The position numbers and the translations under genes are program-made. The notes under the pieces are model-generated. The model was given only the letters and a program-made list of their open reading frames with translations. It was not told where the DNA came from and searched no databases. Below are positions 35,997-43,506 of a stretch of DNA of 64,000 nt, one piece after another (positions within the stretch are counted from its first letter, which is position 1; each line of letters starts with the position of its first letter). Source of the DNA: Enterococcus alishanensis (GTDB lineage Bacteria > Bacillota > Bacilli > Lactobacillales > Enterococcaceae); the NCBI RefSeq assembly GCF_019218635.1, contig NZ_JAHUZB010000007.1, positions 120,846 through 184,845 of the forward strand, written 5' to 3'.

Positions 35997-37106
35997 TTAA
36001 GCTCCTTTTTGATCTAATGTAGCTATTACTTGAATTCGCTGTTCTAACATAGCATCAGCATATGTATCTAATGTCATCTGAGTGGAAGCATGACCTAATA
36101 ATGCGCTTACTGATGCGATATCGGCATTTTTTTCAATACAGCGAGTAGCGAACGTGTGACGCAATTGATGAAAATGAACATGATTTAATCCGGCTAAATC
36201 TCTTATTTTATGAAAGTGATAAGTTAGTAAGCGAGGCTCGCAAGGTTTCCCTTGTGTTTCTAAAACATAGTAACTATCTGACTTCTTTTTATAGTACTTT
36301 AACTGATCCAGAAGTTTTTTTGTCATAGGAATTAGTCTCGTTGAGGCATCTGATTTAGATTCGGTATAGTATAGTTTAGTATTATTTTTATCAGATAAAG
36401 AATTAATCCTTTGATACGTATAGTTAATTCTTAACAATCTTTTTTCAAAATCTACGTCTTCCCAACGCAATGCTGCGATTTCTCCTATTCTCAAACCTGC
36501 CGATAAGCCTAACTGGACTGCAAGTCTTCCTTTTCCACTGATCTGATTGGCAGCAGCTTCTATCTCTTTTTGCTGTCCTCTAGATAATGAAGAAATCCTT
36601 CTTCTTCTAATCTTTGGAAGCTGTATTTGATTGCAAGGGTTAACTGTAAGATCACCTCTTTCTACAGCAGCATTAAGACACTGATTTAATAATCGATAGA
36701 TAACATGAATTGACGCATTGGATATTCCTTTTTTTTGCCACGTCGTGATTAATTCTTGAAATTGTATTTTATTTAGTTCATTTAATGGATAATCTCCAAC
36801 AGATGGGTAAACGTAAGCAGTTAATTTATACTCATAACTAGCAAAGGTAGATTGTTTAACTGAGTCTTGAATGGAAGCAAGCCAGTATTTTCCCCAACTA
36901 ATAAGTGGCATTACGCTATCACCATTCGTTTCTCGTAAATTCTGATACTTTGCTTTAAAAATGTACAATTTATTTTTTACTTCATGATAAGTTTTCCCAT
37001 ATATGTAGCCATATTTAATTTTATTATCTTCTCTTCTTCCCTTGATGAAACGACCTTCCCATCGTCCATCTTTGCGTTTATAAATGTTTTCTCCTCTTCG
37101 ACTCAA
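35997..37106 (-). CDS. Tyrosine recombinase (recombinase 2)
   Basis: 369 residues from TTG 37106 (AAAAGGAG nine bases upstream). Same architecture as recombinase 1: arm-binding GENIYKRKDGRWEGR, core-binding domain (about 70-160), catalytic domain with SAGLRIGEIAALRWEDV (Arg), FHQLRHTFATR (His-x-x-Arg) and LGHASTQMTLDTYAD (His, Tyr nucleophile). Catalytically complete. No excisionase, phage or conjugation genes accompany it. TGACGG direct repeats lie in its promoter region. Best explained as the inverter of segment 2; cross-action on segment 1 is possible because the half-sites are alike. Confidence 0.93.
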   Translation of the reverse strand: MSRRGENIYKRKDGRWEGRFIKGRREDNKIKYGYIYGKTYHEVKNKLYIFKAKYQNLRETNGDSVMPLISWGKYWLASIQDSVKQSTFASYEYKLTAYVYPSVGDYPLNELNKIQFQELITTWQKKGISNASIHVIYRLLNQCLNAAVERGDLTVNPCNQIQLPKIRRRRISSLSRGQQKEIEAAANQISGKGRLAVQLGLSAGLRIGEIAALRWEDVDFEKRLLRINYTYQRINSLSDKNNTKLYYTESKSDASTRLIPMTKKLLDQLKYYKKKSDSYYVLETQGKPCEPRLLTYHFHKIRDLAGLNHVHFHQLRHTFATRCIEKNADIASVSALLGHASTQMTLDTYADAMLEQRIQVIATLDQKGA

Positions 37107-37140
37107 TTTGAAAGACTCCTTTTCAATAATATATAAATTT

Positions 37141-37159
37141 ATGACGGCTTAATTGACGG
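37141..37159 (+). repeat. Paired TGACGG motifs upstream of recombinase 2
   Basis: ATGACGG at 37141 and TTGACGG at 37153, 12 bases apart as in switch 1. They overlap the likely promoter of the recombinase gene, so binding could be autoregulatory. GACGGCTAATA resembles GACGGCTGATAA at 7349. Confidence 0.5.
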
Positions 37160-37241
37160 CTAATACTTTTTTCGCGAAAATACAGCTTTCTTTTTAAAAA
37201 ATAAGATATTTCGTCATAAAAAACGTTTTTAAATAAATTTG

Positions 37242-37270
37242 TTGATATAAACCACGAAACAAATTACAAT
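37242..37270 (+). promoter_or_regulatory. Outward promoter inside segment 2, aimed at site B
   Basis: TTGATA (37242-37247), spacer of exactly 17 bases, TACAAT (37265-37270): a near-consensus sigma-A promoter. It reads through site B straight into the hairpin at 37342 with no gene between. After inversion it would lie about 165 bases before the start codon of regulator 2. Confidence 0.65.
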
Positions 37271-37313
37271 ATAAGGTATAGAAGGTTTATAAACTGCTTA
37301 ACAGCACATATCT

Positions 37314-37338
37314 ATCTCGTTTTTTATAAGAACAAGAA
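37314..37338 (-). repeat. Recombination-like site B (distal, switch 2)
   Basis: Arms ATCTCGTTT and GAACAAGAA around the spacer TTTATAA, the exact reverse complement of the site A spacer. Arm symmetry is imperfect, as is common in natural recombinase sites. Confidence 0.65.
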
Positions 37339-37341
37339 AAA

Positions 37342-37388
37342 AACAGTCATGTTTAAGCTAACTTTAAACATAACTGTTTCTCTTTTAT
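37342..37388 (+). terminator. Lone terminator outside switch 2
   Basis: AACAGTCATGTTTAA (37342-37356) pairs with TTAAACATAACTGTT (37364-37378), one mismatch, followed by TCTCTTTTA. No plus-strand gene precedes it, so it should stop transcripts from the outward promoter of segment 2. Confidence 0.65.
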
Positions 37389-38182
37389 CGCATTAATTTT
37401 TGAAATCGCTTTCTTTTTAATTTAATAAAAAATATCAATTTGGAAACACCTACTTATACGCCTTATCCCTAGAACATAAGTAGGTGTTTTTTTCTATGTT
37501 AATAGAATAAAGGTTCGCTGATATTGCTTTAAAAATGACTATTCTGAACGAATTGATAACTCTTTTACTGATATAAATCTTTTTTTTATTAAATAAAAAA
37601 AGCGCTCTTTTTCTATGATCATTTACAGATTACACGCTTATTAAATATCGAATTTTAGTATTATTTTTTTTTGGTTATTACAATTCTCCAGATACATATT
37701 ATCTGTATTAAAAACAGATAATTATATGTATAATTCAAGAAATAAGTTGAATAAGTAGTAATTATATATAATATTTATCCGTAATAACGAATTATTTTCA
37801 TTCTGTCTGTTGAAATTATTGTTTCTTAAAATTTTTATAATTTATCCAAAATAGAAGGATTCATACTGATTCTCAAAAATCAAATAGTCATTAATTGATT
37901 CTTAAATCTTGATAATAGACAAAAATTCAGACAATAACTTTGTAAACATAATAAACCTGCCAGTTATTAAAGAAAGGTATCCTCTAATTGCCTATAAAGA
38001 TGTTGTATTTATTTCTTTTGCAATATTAATATCATTGCTTCCTTGAAGATCTCTGGTTTTGTTTGTTATTAGCAGATTTCTATATTATTTTGAGTTTGAT
38101 ATACTTAAGTCGAAAGCAGGTGTTGATATTGGAAAACCCACTAAAACTAAGATTGATGCAATAAAGTAAATCATTACAAGAA
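37389..38182. other. Intergenic region with second terminator and a large dyad
   Basis: No gene is supported. A strong hairpin with T-run occupies 37444-37494. At 37692-37731 ATACATATTATCTGT faces ACAGATAATTATATGTAT, an imperfect dyad that might be a regulator site or a decayed element end. The rest is AT-rich without recognisable content; a short open frame near 38063-38160 has no good ribosome site. Confidence 0.4.
37444..37494 (+). terminator. Strong terminator downstream of switch 2
   Basis: AAACACCTACTTAT (37444-37457) and ATAAGTAGGTGTTT (37476-37489) are perfectly complementary and followed by T7. A second lone terminator after the outward promoter. Confidence 0.85.
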
Positions 38183-39013
38183 ATGGATAAAACAGAAACA
38201 CTTAACTTGCTTGGTGATTCAAAATTAATCGAAAAATTAACCCATGTTGAACACAAAAATTTGTTAACTCACATTTGGAATCTAATTGGGTTAGCGGAAA
38301 TTCCCAATACAATTGACCTACCTTATACTCAGAACCTAGTTTCTTATGTTAATAAACATATTGCTACCGAAGAAGGATTTTCATATACAGGTATTGCAAC
38401 TGAAATTGTCCCCTGCTACAACGCATTGATCTTTGAAGCTTACTGCCGTTTAGGTCTTGGCCATACTGATGAAGCTCAAGCGGCACTCAATTGGATAAAA
38501 CAATATCAAGTTTTTGATCGAGTGACAAAAACTACTTGGCCGTATGAAGGTATTTGTAAACATGGTGGCTGTATGAAAAATGTTCCTTTTTTTATCGGGA
38601 TTGGTAAAACGGTGCGGGCATTAATTACTTATCGAGATTTTTCCCAAAATGAAGACACTGAAGTAAATCAATTAATCCAAATAGGTTTGGAATATATGAT
38701 GCAACATCACATGTTTCAAAGACTGAGCAATCAAAAACCCATTAGTCCACACATCACCGATATCATGTTTCCCCAAAGTTATGTGCTTTCTTTGACGGAC
38801 ATTGTTTATATTATTGGAAAAACGAATAGTTTAAATAGGCCTGAGATACTTCCGGTATTAGATTTATTAAAGGACAAGCAAACTTCTACGAGTGGTTGGA
38901 AAATTGACTATATTTATTCATATCAAGGCTATGTCCCATTTGATAATCGAAGGAAAGATTCCGAATGGATCACGTCTTTGTTTTTAAGCTGGCTGGGAAC
39001 CGATGTGTTTTAG
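38183..39013 (+). CDS. Uncharacterised alpha-helical protein (alpha/alpha-toroid-like)
   Basis: 276 residues, soluble, mostly helical. The helix-rich repeats with Trp/Gly turns (LNWIKQYQVFDR, WPYEGICKHGGCMKNVPF, FQRLSNQKPI) suggest an alpha/alpha-toroid of the prenyltransferase or terpene-cyclase-like type. CKHGGCMKN, with two Cys and a His, could bind metal. I recall similar proteins carrying misleading nitrogen-fixation labels; there is no P-loop, so it is not a NifH-type ATPase. The ribosome site before ATG 38183 is weak. It converges on the MATE gene. Function unknown. Confidence 0.7.
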   Translation: MDKTETLNLLGDSKLIEKLTHVEHKNLLTHIWNLIGLAEIPNTIDLPYTQNLVSYVNKHIATEEGFSYTGIATEIVPCYNALIFEAYCRLGLGHTDEAQAALNWIKQYQVFDRVTKTTWPYEGICKHGGCMKNVPFFIGIGKTVRALITYRDFSQNEDTEVNQLIQIGLEYMMQHHMFQRLSNQKPISPHITDIMFPQSYVLSLTDIVYIIGKTNSLNRPEILPVLDLLKDKQTSTSGWKIDYIYSYQGYVPFDNRRKDSEWITSLFLSWLGTDVF

Positions 39014-39045
39014 TGCATTGATTCTATTTCTATTTTTTTCAATAA

Positions 39046-40425
39046 TTATCGGCTAATTTTTTCCATACTTATTGATGGAAGACGCAAATTATTTAATTGC
39101 TTTTGTAAGGCAATTGCCATGAATAACGTAATCACAGCAGTCAGGATATCTGCAATTGGTTGGGAATAAATGATTCCTTTTGTTCCCAATACTTGTGGCA
39201 ACATTAAAATAACTGGAATAAAGCAGATACCTTGGCGACAAATTCCGAGAAAAAAACCTTCCTTGACTCTTCCTAATGCCAAGAAAAGTGACGAATACAC
39301 GGTATGAAAGCCAAACAACATAAATGAAAGTCCAATAATTCTTAATGCTTTGGCTCCGATACGAACCATTTCGGTACTTCCAGTTGAAAATATTGAAATA
39401 ATTTGAGTTGGAAATATAATCATCGTTAATCCGAAAATGATACAAAAAGCGGTTGACCAAATAATCGACACTTTAATCGCTTCAGCGAGACGATCATATT
39501 TTTTTGCGCCAAAATTAAAACCCGCAACTGCTTGAAAACCTTTGATAAATCCAAAGACCATTAATGTGCCCAAAGACACAATTCTAGTCACTGAGCCCAT
39601 TCCAGCAATAAAAGAATCCCCGTATTCTCTAGATTGTATATTGGTTAAGGTAATAGAAATGCTTGTTAAAACTTGGAAGGCCAAAGTCGAAATACCCACC
39701 TTAAATACTGGCAGAAGAATATTTCTCCCTAGATCAATCTCTGAAAATTTGAAATTGAACACACTATTCTTCATTAGAATATTGAGAACTAATACTAAAA
39801 TAGCCATACTTTGAGCAACGACTGTCGCAAAGGCAGCACCTGCAATCCCCATCTGAAAAGTATAAATAAAAAGTGGGTTCAGGATAAAATTTAAAACGGC
39901 AGTTAAAGAATTTACGATTAGCACTAATTTAGCTTTGCCTTCGCTAGAATTAAGGCTATTCATCGTAACGATATAAATATTTAGAATCAAAGAAGGAACA
40001 TAAATTTTGGCGTAATCCAAAGCATAATTCAAATTTTCTTTGGTTCCACCTAAAAATCTTAAGAGACTGTCTAAGTTGAACATAATTAAGAGTATCGCTA
40101 AGATTCCTAAAAACAAGCTACCATAAATGGCGGTTGAGGCAACTTTGTTTGCTTCTTCCATTTTTTTTGCTCCTAATAAGCGTGGAATATACGCTCCCGC
40201 CCCATTTCCAAATAAAAGACCTAAAGCAACAACGGCTTGTCCAATCGGTGCACAGATCAGAATTGCTGAAAGTTGGCTGACCCCAAGATTGCTGATAAAA
40301 AAGGCATCCCCAATATTATCTAAAGCCGTAAATAACATTCCTAACATTATTGGCAAACCCATCTTAAATAAAAGGGGCTTAATTGGATCCGTTCCCATAT
40401 TGATTTCCTGTACTTTTTCTGTCAT
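39046..40425 (-). CDS. MATE-family multidrug efflux transporter
   Basis: 459 residues with 12 hydrophobic segments and MATE marks: a cytosolic N-terminus with PLLFKMGLPIMLGMLFTALD, FGNGAGAYIPRLLGAKK after segment 2, and the mirrored QAVAGFNFGAKKYDR in the second half. Such transporters export cationic drugs with Na+ or H+ uptake. It is divergent from a PadR regulator gene, with two palindromic operators between them, so the regulator probably represses it. Confidence 0.92.
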   Translation of the reverse strand: MTEKVQEINMGTDPIKPLLFKMGLPIMLGMLFTALDNIGDAFFISNLGVSQLSAILICAPIGQAVVALGLLFGNGAGAYIPRLLGAKKMEEANKVASTAIYGSLFLGILAILLIMFNLDSLLRFLGGTKENLNYALDYAKIYVPSLILNIYIVTMNSLNSSEGKAKLVLIVNSLTAVLNFILNPLFIYTFQMGIAGAAFATVVAQSMAILVLVLNILMKNSVFNFKFSEIDLGRNILLPVFKVGISTLAFQVLTSISITLTNIQSREYGDSFIAGMGSVTRIVSLGTLMVFGFIKGFQAVAGFNFGAKKYDRLAEAIKVSIIWSTAFCIIFGLTMIIFPTQIISIFSTGSTEMVRIGAKALRIIGLSFMLFGFHTVYSSLFLALGRVKEGFFLGICRQGICFIPVILMLPQVLGTKGIIYSQPIADILTAVITLFMAIALQKQLNNLRLPSISMEKISR

Positions 40426-40459
40426 ATTAATCCCTCCAAATCTTCCATTAAAGAAAATA

Positions 40460-40510
40460 CTATAATTTATAGCACTTTACTTCGAGAAGTTACAATACTA
40501 TAATTTATAG
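40460..40510. promoter_or_regulatory. Twin PadR-type operators in the MATE/PadR intergenic region
   Basis: The perfect 13-bp palindrome CTATAATTTATAG occurs twice, at 40460-40472 and 40498-40510, 38 bases apart, within the roughly 107 bases between the divergent genes. Each copy contains TATAAT-like -10 sequence, so bound repressor would block both promoters. PadR dimers bind such AT-rich dyads. Confidence 0.8.
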
Positions 40511-40532
40511 TAAATTGTCAAGGAGGATTTTT

Positions 40533-41063
40533 ATGGCTACAATCGATTTAATTGTTTTAGGGATATTGAAAACAGAACCACTTAGCGCATATGATATCCA
40601 AAAACTGGTTGAATACCGCAATATTTCTAAATGGGTAAAAATTAGCACCCCTTCTATATATAAAAAAGTAATTACATTAGAAGATAAAGGACTCATAAAA
40701 AAAACTTTGGTGAAAGAAGGAAAAATGCCAGAAAAAGCTGTTTATTCTTTAACAGCAGAAGGAGAAAAAGAATTTAAAAATTTGATGGTATTGACTTCAC
40801 TTCAACCGATTAGAATTTTTTTAGATTTAAATGCGGTCATTGTCAATCTTGATTCCCTTTCAGCTCAGGAACAAAAGGTTTGTCTGGATAATATCGAAAA
40901 AAATCTGAAAATGCTTAAGACCTCTTTAGAAGAAAATCAAAATATGAAAGCTAGCCTCCCAGAAATATCACAAACAGGGAAAGCCGTTTTGAATCAGCAA
41001 GTGATTTTAGCAGAAGCTATTGAAAATTGGCTACAGGATACTCGAAAAAACTTAAACGAATAA
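40533..41063 (+). CDS. PadR-family transcriptional regulator
   Basis: 176 residues from ATG 40533 (AGGAGG seven bases upstream; a TTG at 40515 lies before that site and is rejected). The winged-helix N-terminus (IDLIVLGILKTEPLSAYDIQ, then KISTPSIYKKVITLEDKGLI) is typical PadR, followed by the C-terminal helical dimerisation region of the longer PadR subgroup. Likely a drug-responsive repressor of the divergent MATE gene and of itself. Confidence 0.92.
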   Translation: MATIDLIVLGILKTEPLSAYDIQKLVEYRNISKWVKISTPSIYKKVITLEDKGLIKKTLVKEGKMPEKAVYSLTAEGEKEFKNLMVLTSLQPIRIFLDLNAVIVNLDSLSAQEQKVCLDNIEKNLKMLKTSLEENQNMKASLPEISQTGKAVLNQQVILAEAIENWLQDTRKNLNE

Positions 41064-41163
41064 GAAGTATCTTTAAATGACCTTAGTCGATGTAAAAAAG
41101 ATGAAGCTACCTGACTGACTAATCCAAACTTTAGTTTAACGACCAAAAAAGGAGCAAATAGAG

Positions 41164-41649
41164 ATGAAAAAAGAACATACTACTGAAACAGATTTATTTA
41201 AAATTCTTGATATTATGGATGAAACAGGTATCAAATATTATCTGGATGGTGGCTGGGGTGTCGATGTTTTGACAGGTAAGCAGAATCGGCAGCATCGAGA
41301 TATTGATCTTGATTTTGATGCTGATTTTACAGATGATTTACTAAAAAAAATTCATGATATTGGCTATGAAACCGTCACAGACTGGTTACCGGTGAGAATA
41401 GAATTGTGGCACGAGACTTATGGTTATTTAGATATTCATCCTTTTATTTTTGATGCCGATGGTTCCGCCAAGCAGGCTGATTTAGAGGGTGGTTTTTATC
41501 AATTTGAAGCAGATTTTTTCACTACCGTTCCCTACCAAGATCGTCAAATTCCTTGTATTTCTCAAAAGGCACAATTACTTTTTCACAGCGGCTATGAGCT
41601 ACGAGAAATCGATCAGATTGATTTTCAAAATTTAAAAAGCTTAGAATAA
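41164..41649 (+). CDS. lnu: Lincosamide nucleotidyltransferase-family protein (LnuA/LnuC-like)
   Basis: 161 residues, the length of LnuA. The sequence follows that family throughout: YYLDGGWGVDVLTGKQNRQH, RDIDLDFDADF, YGYLDIHPF, and IPCISQKAQLLFHSGYEL near the end. LnuA-type enzymes transfer AMP to a hydroxyl of lincomycin or clindamycin; GG(W)GVD and the RDIDLDF acidic residues make the nucleotide- and metal-binding site. The gene lies among ordinary chromosomal genes with no IS or plasmid genes adjacent, so it may be an intrinsic homologue. Whether it inactivates lincosamides is not shown. AAAGGAG precedes the start. Confidence 0.85.
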   Translation: MKKEHTTETDLFKILDIMDETGIKYYLDGGWGVDVLTGKQNRQHRDIDLDFDADFTDDLLKKIHDIGYETVTDWLPVRIELWHETYGYLDIHPFIFDADGSAKQADLEGGFYQFEADFFTTVPYQDRQIPCISQKAQLLFHSGYELREIDQIDFQNLKSLE

Positions 41650-41710
41650 TATTTTAATCAAACCTCTTACTTCCAAAAAGTTAATAGTAGTCGTTAAAAA
41701 AATTAGCTAT

Positions 41711-41766
41711 AAAAAGAACTTGTCCCCCAAAAATCAATTATTGATTCTTAGGTGGCAAGTTCTTTT
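41711..41766. terminator. Bidirectional terminator between lnu-like and DUF1062 genes
   Basis: AAGAACTTG (41714-41722) pairs with CAAGTTCTT (41756-41764), with TTTT after and AAAA before, so it can end both converging genes. Confidence 0.75.
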
Positions 41767-42349
41767 AGTTATTGTGGGTAACTATTTCTTTGGCATTAAA
41801 AAACACAATTAAATGATCATTTAATTTTTTTCTAGCTTCTCGACTATTAAGTTTCTCAAATTGACAATTAAAAAAAAGACGTTTGAATTCTCCATTAGAC
41901 AATTCAAGTTTTCTTTTTAACAGAGTTGAAAGCTTGATATCCACTGGATAATCACTAAGAATTTCTAATTTAACAGACTCAGATGAAAGGAACTTTTCCC
42001 CAATGATTTCATAATCAAGTTCCTTAATATAAACCCCATTCTTTTTCAAAGTAGTTTTATCCAAACTATATTTTTTTACTAGCTCTGGATCATTATCCAA
42101 AAATTGATTCAGCATTTTTAGATCTATTTTATTTGAATTTACTCGAGAAAAGATCGTCGCATTCCAGCTAGTTTTACATTGTTCACAATTATAGATTAAC
42201 CAAATATCTAGATTTTTCTTTTGCGCATTCACACGAAACATCTCTGAACAAATAAATTCAGTATCTTTGTGGCATTTTTTACAGTGGCGAATAATTGTAG
42301 GTATGGACAAGCAATTTACTTTCCATTGAACATTTTTCATCACCATCAA
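41765..42349 (-). CDS. DUF1062 zinc-ribbon protein
   Basis: 194 residues. The N-terminus carries CKKCHKDTEFICS and, about 30 residues on, YNCEQCKTSWNATIFSR, a CxxC...CxxC zinc ribbon. The FRVNAQKKNLDIWLIYNCEQC stretch is the DUF1062 hallmark. Family function is unknown; members are small soluble proteins, often near AraC or GNAT genes. ATG 42349 is followed a few codons later by other Met codons, so the start is uncertain by up to about four residues. Confidence 0.85.
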   Translation of the reverse strand: MMVMKNVQWKVNCLSIPTIIRHCKKCHKDTEFICSEMFRVNAQKKNLDIWLIYNCEQCKTSWNATIFSRVNSNKIDLKMLNQFLDNDPELVKKYSLDKTTLKKNGVYIKELDYEIIGEKFLSSESVKLEILSDYPVDIKLSTLLKRKLELSNGEFKRLFFNCQFEKLNSREARKKLNDHLIVFFNAKEIVTHNN

Positions 42350-42514
42350 TCCTTTCTTAATTCACTTAAGAAAGAACTGAAACAGGTGGATCTACCGCTA
42401 CCATTCTCATACCAAAGCCCCCTTTTCCAATAAAAAAATCTTCTAAAACTAGTCACTTGGTTAAGTCACTTCATTTTAGAAGAAATTTGTGCTGTTGGCT
42501 TCTGAATTCTTGCT
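42350..42514. other. Intergenic region with loose hairpin
   Basis: TCTTCTAAAA (42438-42447) and TTTTAGAAGA (42474-42483) form a distant stem that may terminate the AraC-type gene. Nothing else recognised. Confidence 0.4.
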
Positions 42515-43342
42515 CTATTTTACTGGAATACAACAATCTAATTTAACATAACCGTTTTGCCAATCGACTTCACGATAAATATTCAAGCCATATTGCCCTC
42601 GCATATTAAATTTACTTTGCGGTAACCAGATACTAAAGAGTCCCTGCAGCTCGTTAAAAATATTCGAAATGTAGCCTTCAAAGGAATATACGGCATATTT
42701 CCCACCCGATACAGTTGCCATTGCTTTTGTTTTTTCTGTCACACTTAAACAAAGATCGCACAGGTTATTTTGCTGGGTGGTTGAAGATGGATCTGTATAA
42801 AATTTTTCAATCATGATAGTCGCCGAAGTCATATTTGCTTTGTTGTGATCAATAAAATTTGACCAATTCTGTTTGACATTCAAATAATTATCTAAAGTTC
42901 GTTGATAAATCACTGGATAATCCAGCAGATTTTTTATTTGAACAGCTTCTTGATAATTCTCAAATGATTTAAGCTCTTCTATTTTTTCGTTATTAAAAGG
43001 ATTGATAACCCTGCTTGAATTAGCAGTCTTTCTAAACTCAGTTGGCGAAACTTGGAAAAGATTTTTAAAAACCGTACTATAATTATTTGCACTGTAACCA
43101 TAATCCAAACCGATATCAGAAAGTGTCCGTGTCTTTTCCAGCTTGATATCGATTGCGCTTTGTTCGACTTTTAATCTTTTGATAAAAGAATAAACACTTT
43201 CCCCAGTGACTTCTTTAAAAATTCTAGAAAAATAAAATTTCGAAAGATAAAGATAATCGGCAATATCTTCAATCAAAATATTTTCCTTATAGTGTTCCAA
43301 TATATAATCAATACTCGTATCTACCAGTTTTTTCTTATCCAT
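42515..43342 (-). CDS. AraC-family regulator with GyrI-like effector domain
   Basis: 275 residues. N-terminal AraC helix-turn-helix pair (about 5-105): LIEDIADYLYLSKFYFSRIF and DIGLDYGYSANNYSTVF, ending SPTEFRK. The C-terminal about 150 residues resemble the GyrI-like or effector-binding fold (VSGGKYAVYSFEGYISNIF, LNIYREVDWQNGYVKLDCCI), as in Rob/BltR-like drug-sensing regulators. DNA-binding domain at the N-terminus, as in Rob. Target unknown; neighbours are a DUF1062 protein and a DUF2268 protease on the same strand. Confidence 0.88.
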   Translation of the reverse strand: MDKKKLVDTSIDYILEHYKENILIEDIADYLYLSKFYFSRIFKEVTGESVYSFIKRLKVEQSAIDIKLEKTRTLSDIGLDYGYSANNYSTVFKNLFQVSPTEFRKTANSSRVINPFNNEKIEELKSFENYQEAVQIKNLLDYPVIYQRTLDNYLNVKQNWSNFIDHNKANMTSATIMIEKFYTDPSSTTQQNNLCDLCLSVTEKTKAMATVSGGKYAVYSFEGYISNIFNELQGLFSIWLPQSKFNMRGQYGLNIYREVDWQNGYVKLDCCIPVK

Positions 43343-43410
43343 CTGAGCTTGCCTACCTTTAGTGATCCTGATTTGTATAAGTATATCATCATTTATTTTT
43401 CCAAATTAAA

Positions 43411-43457
43411 AAAAGAGCTTCATTTCATTATTATTATGAAATGATCGCTCTAATTTT
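43411..43457 (-). terminator. Terminator after DUF2268 protease gene
   Basis: AGAGC with inner CATTTCAT (43414-43428) pairs with ATGAAATG and GCTCT (43436-43451), with a run of seven T on the minus strand. Confidence 0.85.
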
Positions 43458-43506
43458 TCATGCAACGATTTAAATCTTTGTTACAAAAAATTGGTATCCG
43501 CATTCT

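Larger units (their letters stand above)
35767..37338. other. Putative invertible DNA segment 2 carrying its own recombinase
   Basis: A 1.55-kb segment bounded by inverted recombination-like sites A and B, holding a recombinase gene, TGACGG motifs on both sides of it and a strong promoter pointing out through site B into a lone terminator. Regulator 2 and its surface cluster lie outside site A. Gene order, strand and spacing copy switch 1. Inversion would aim the promoter at regulator 2. Confidence 0.7.

Noticed and set aside
35767..37338. Segment 2 as a small integrative element with direct attL/attR
   Set aside because: Direct alignment of sites A and B mismatches the spacer at three of seven bases while inverted alignment matches fully; no excisionase or cargo genes are present.
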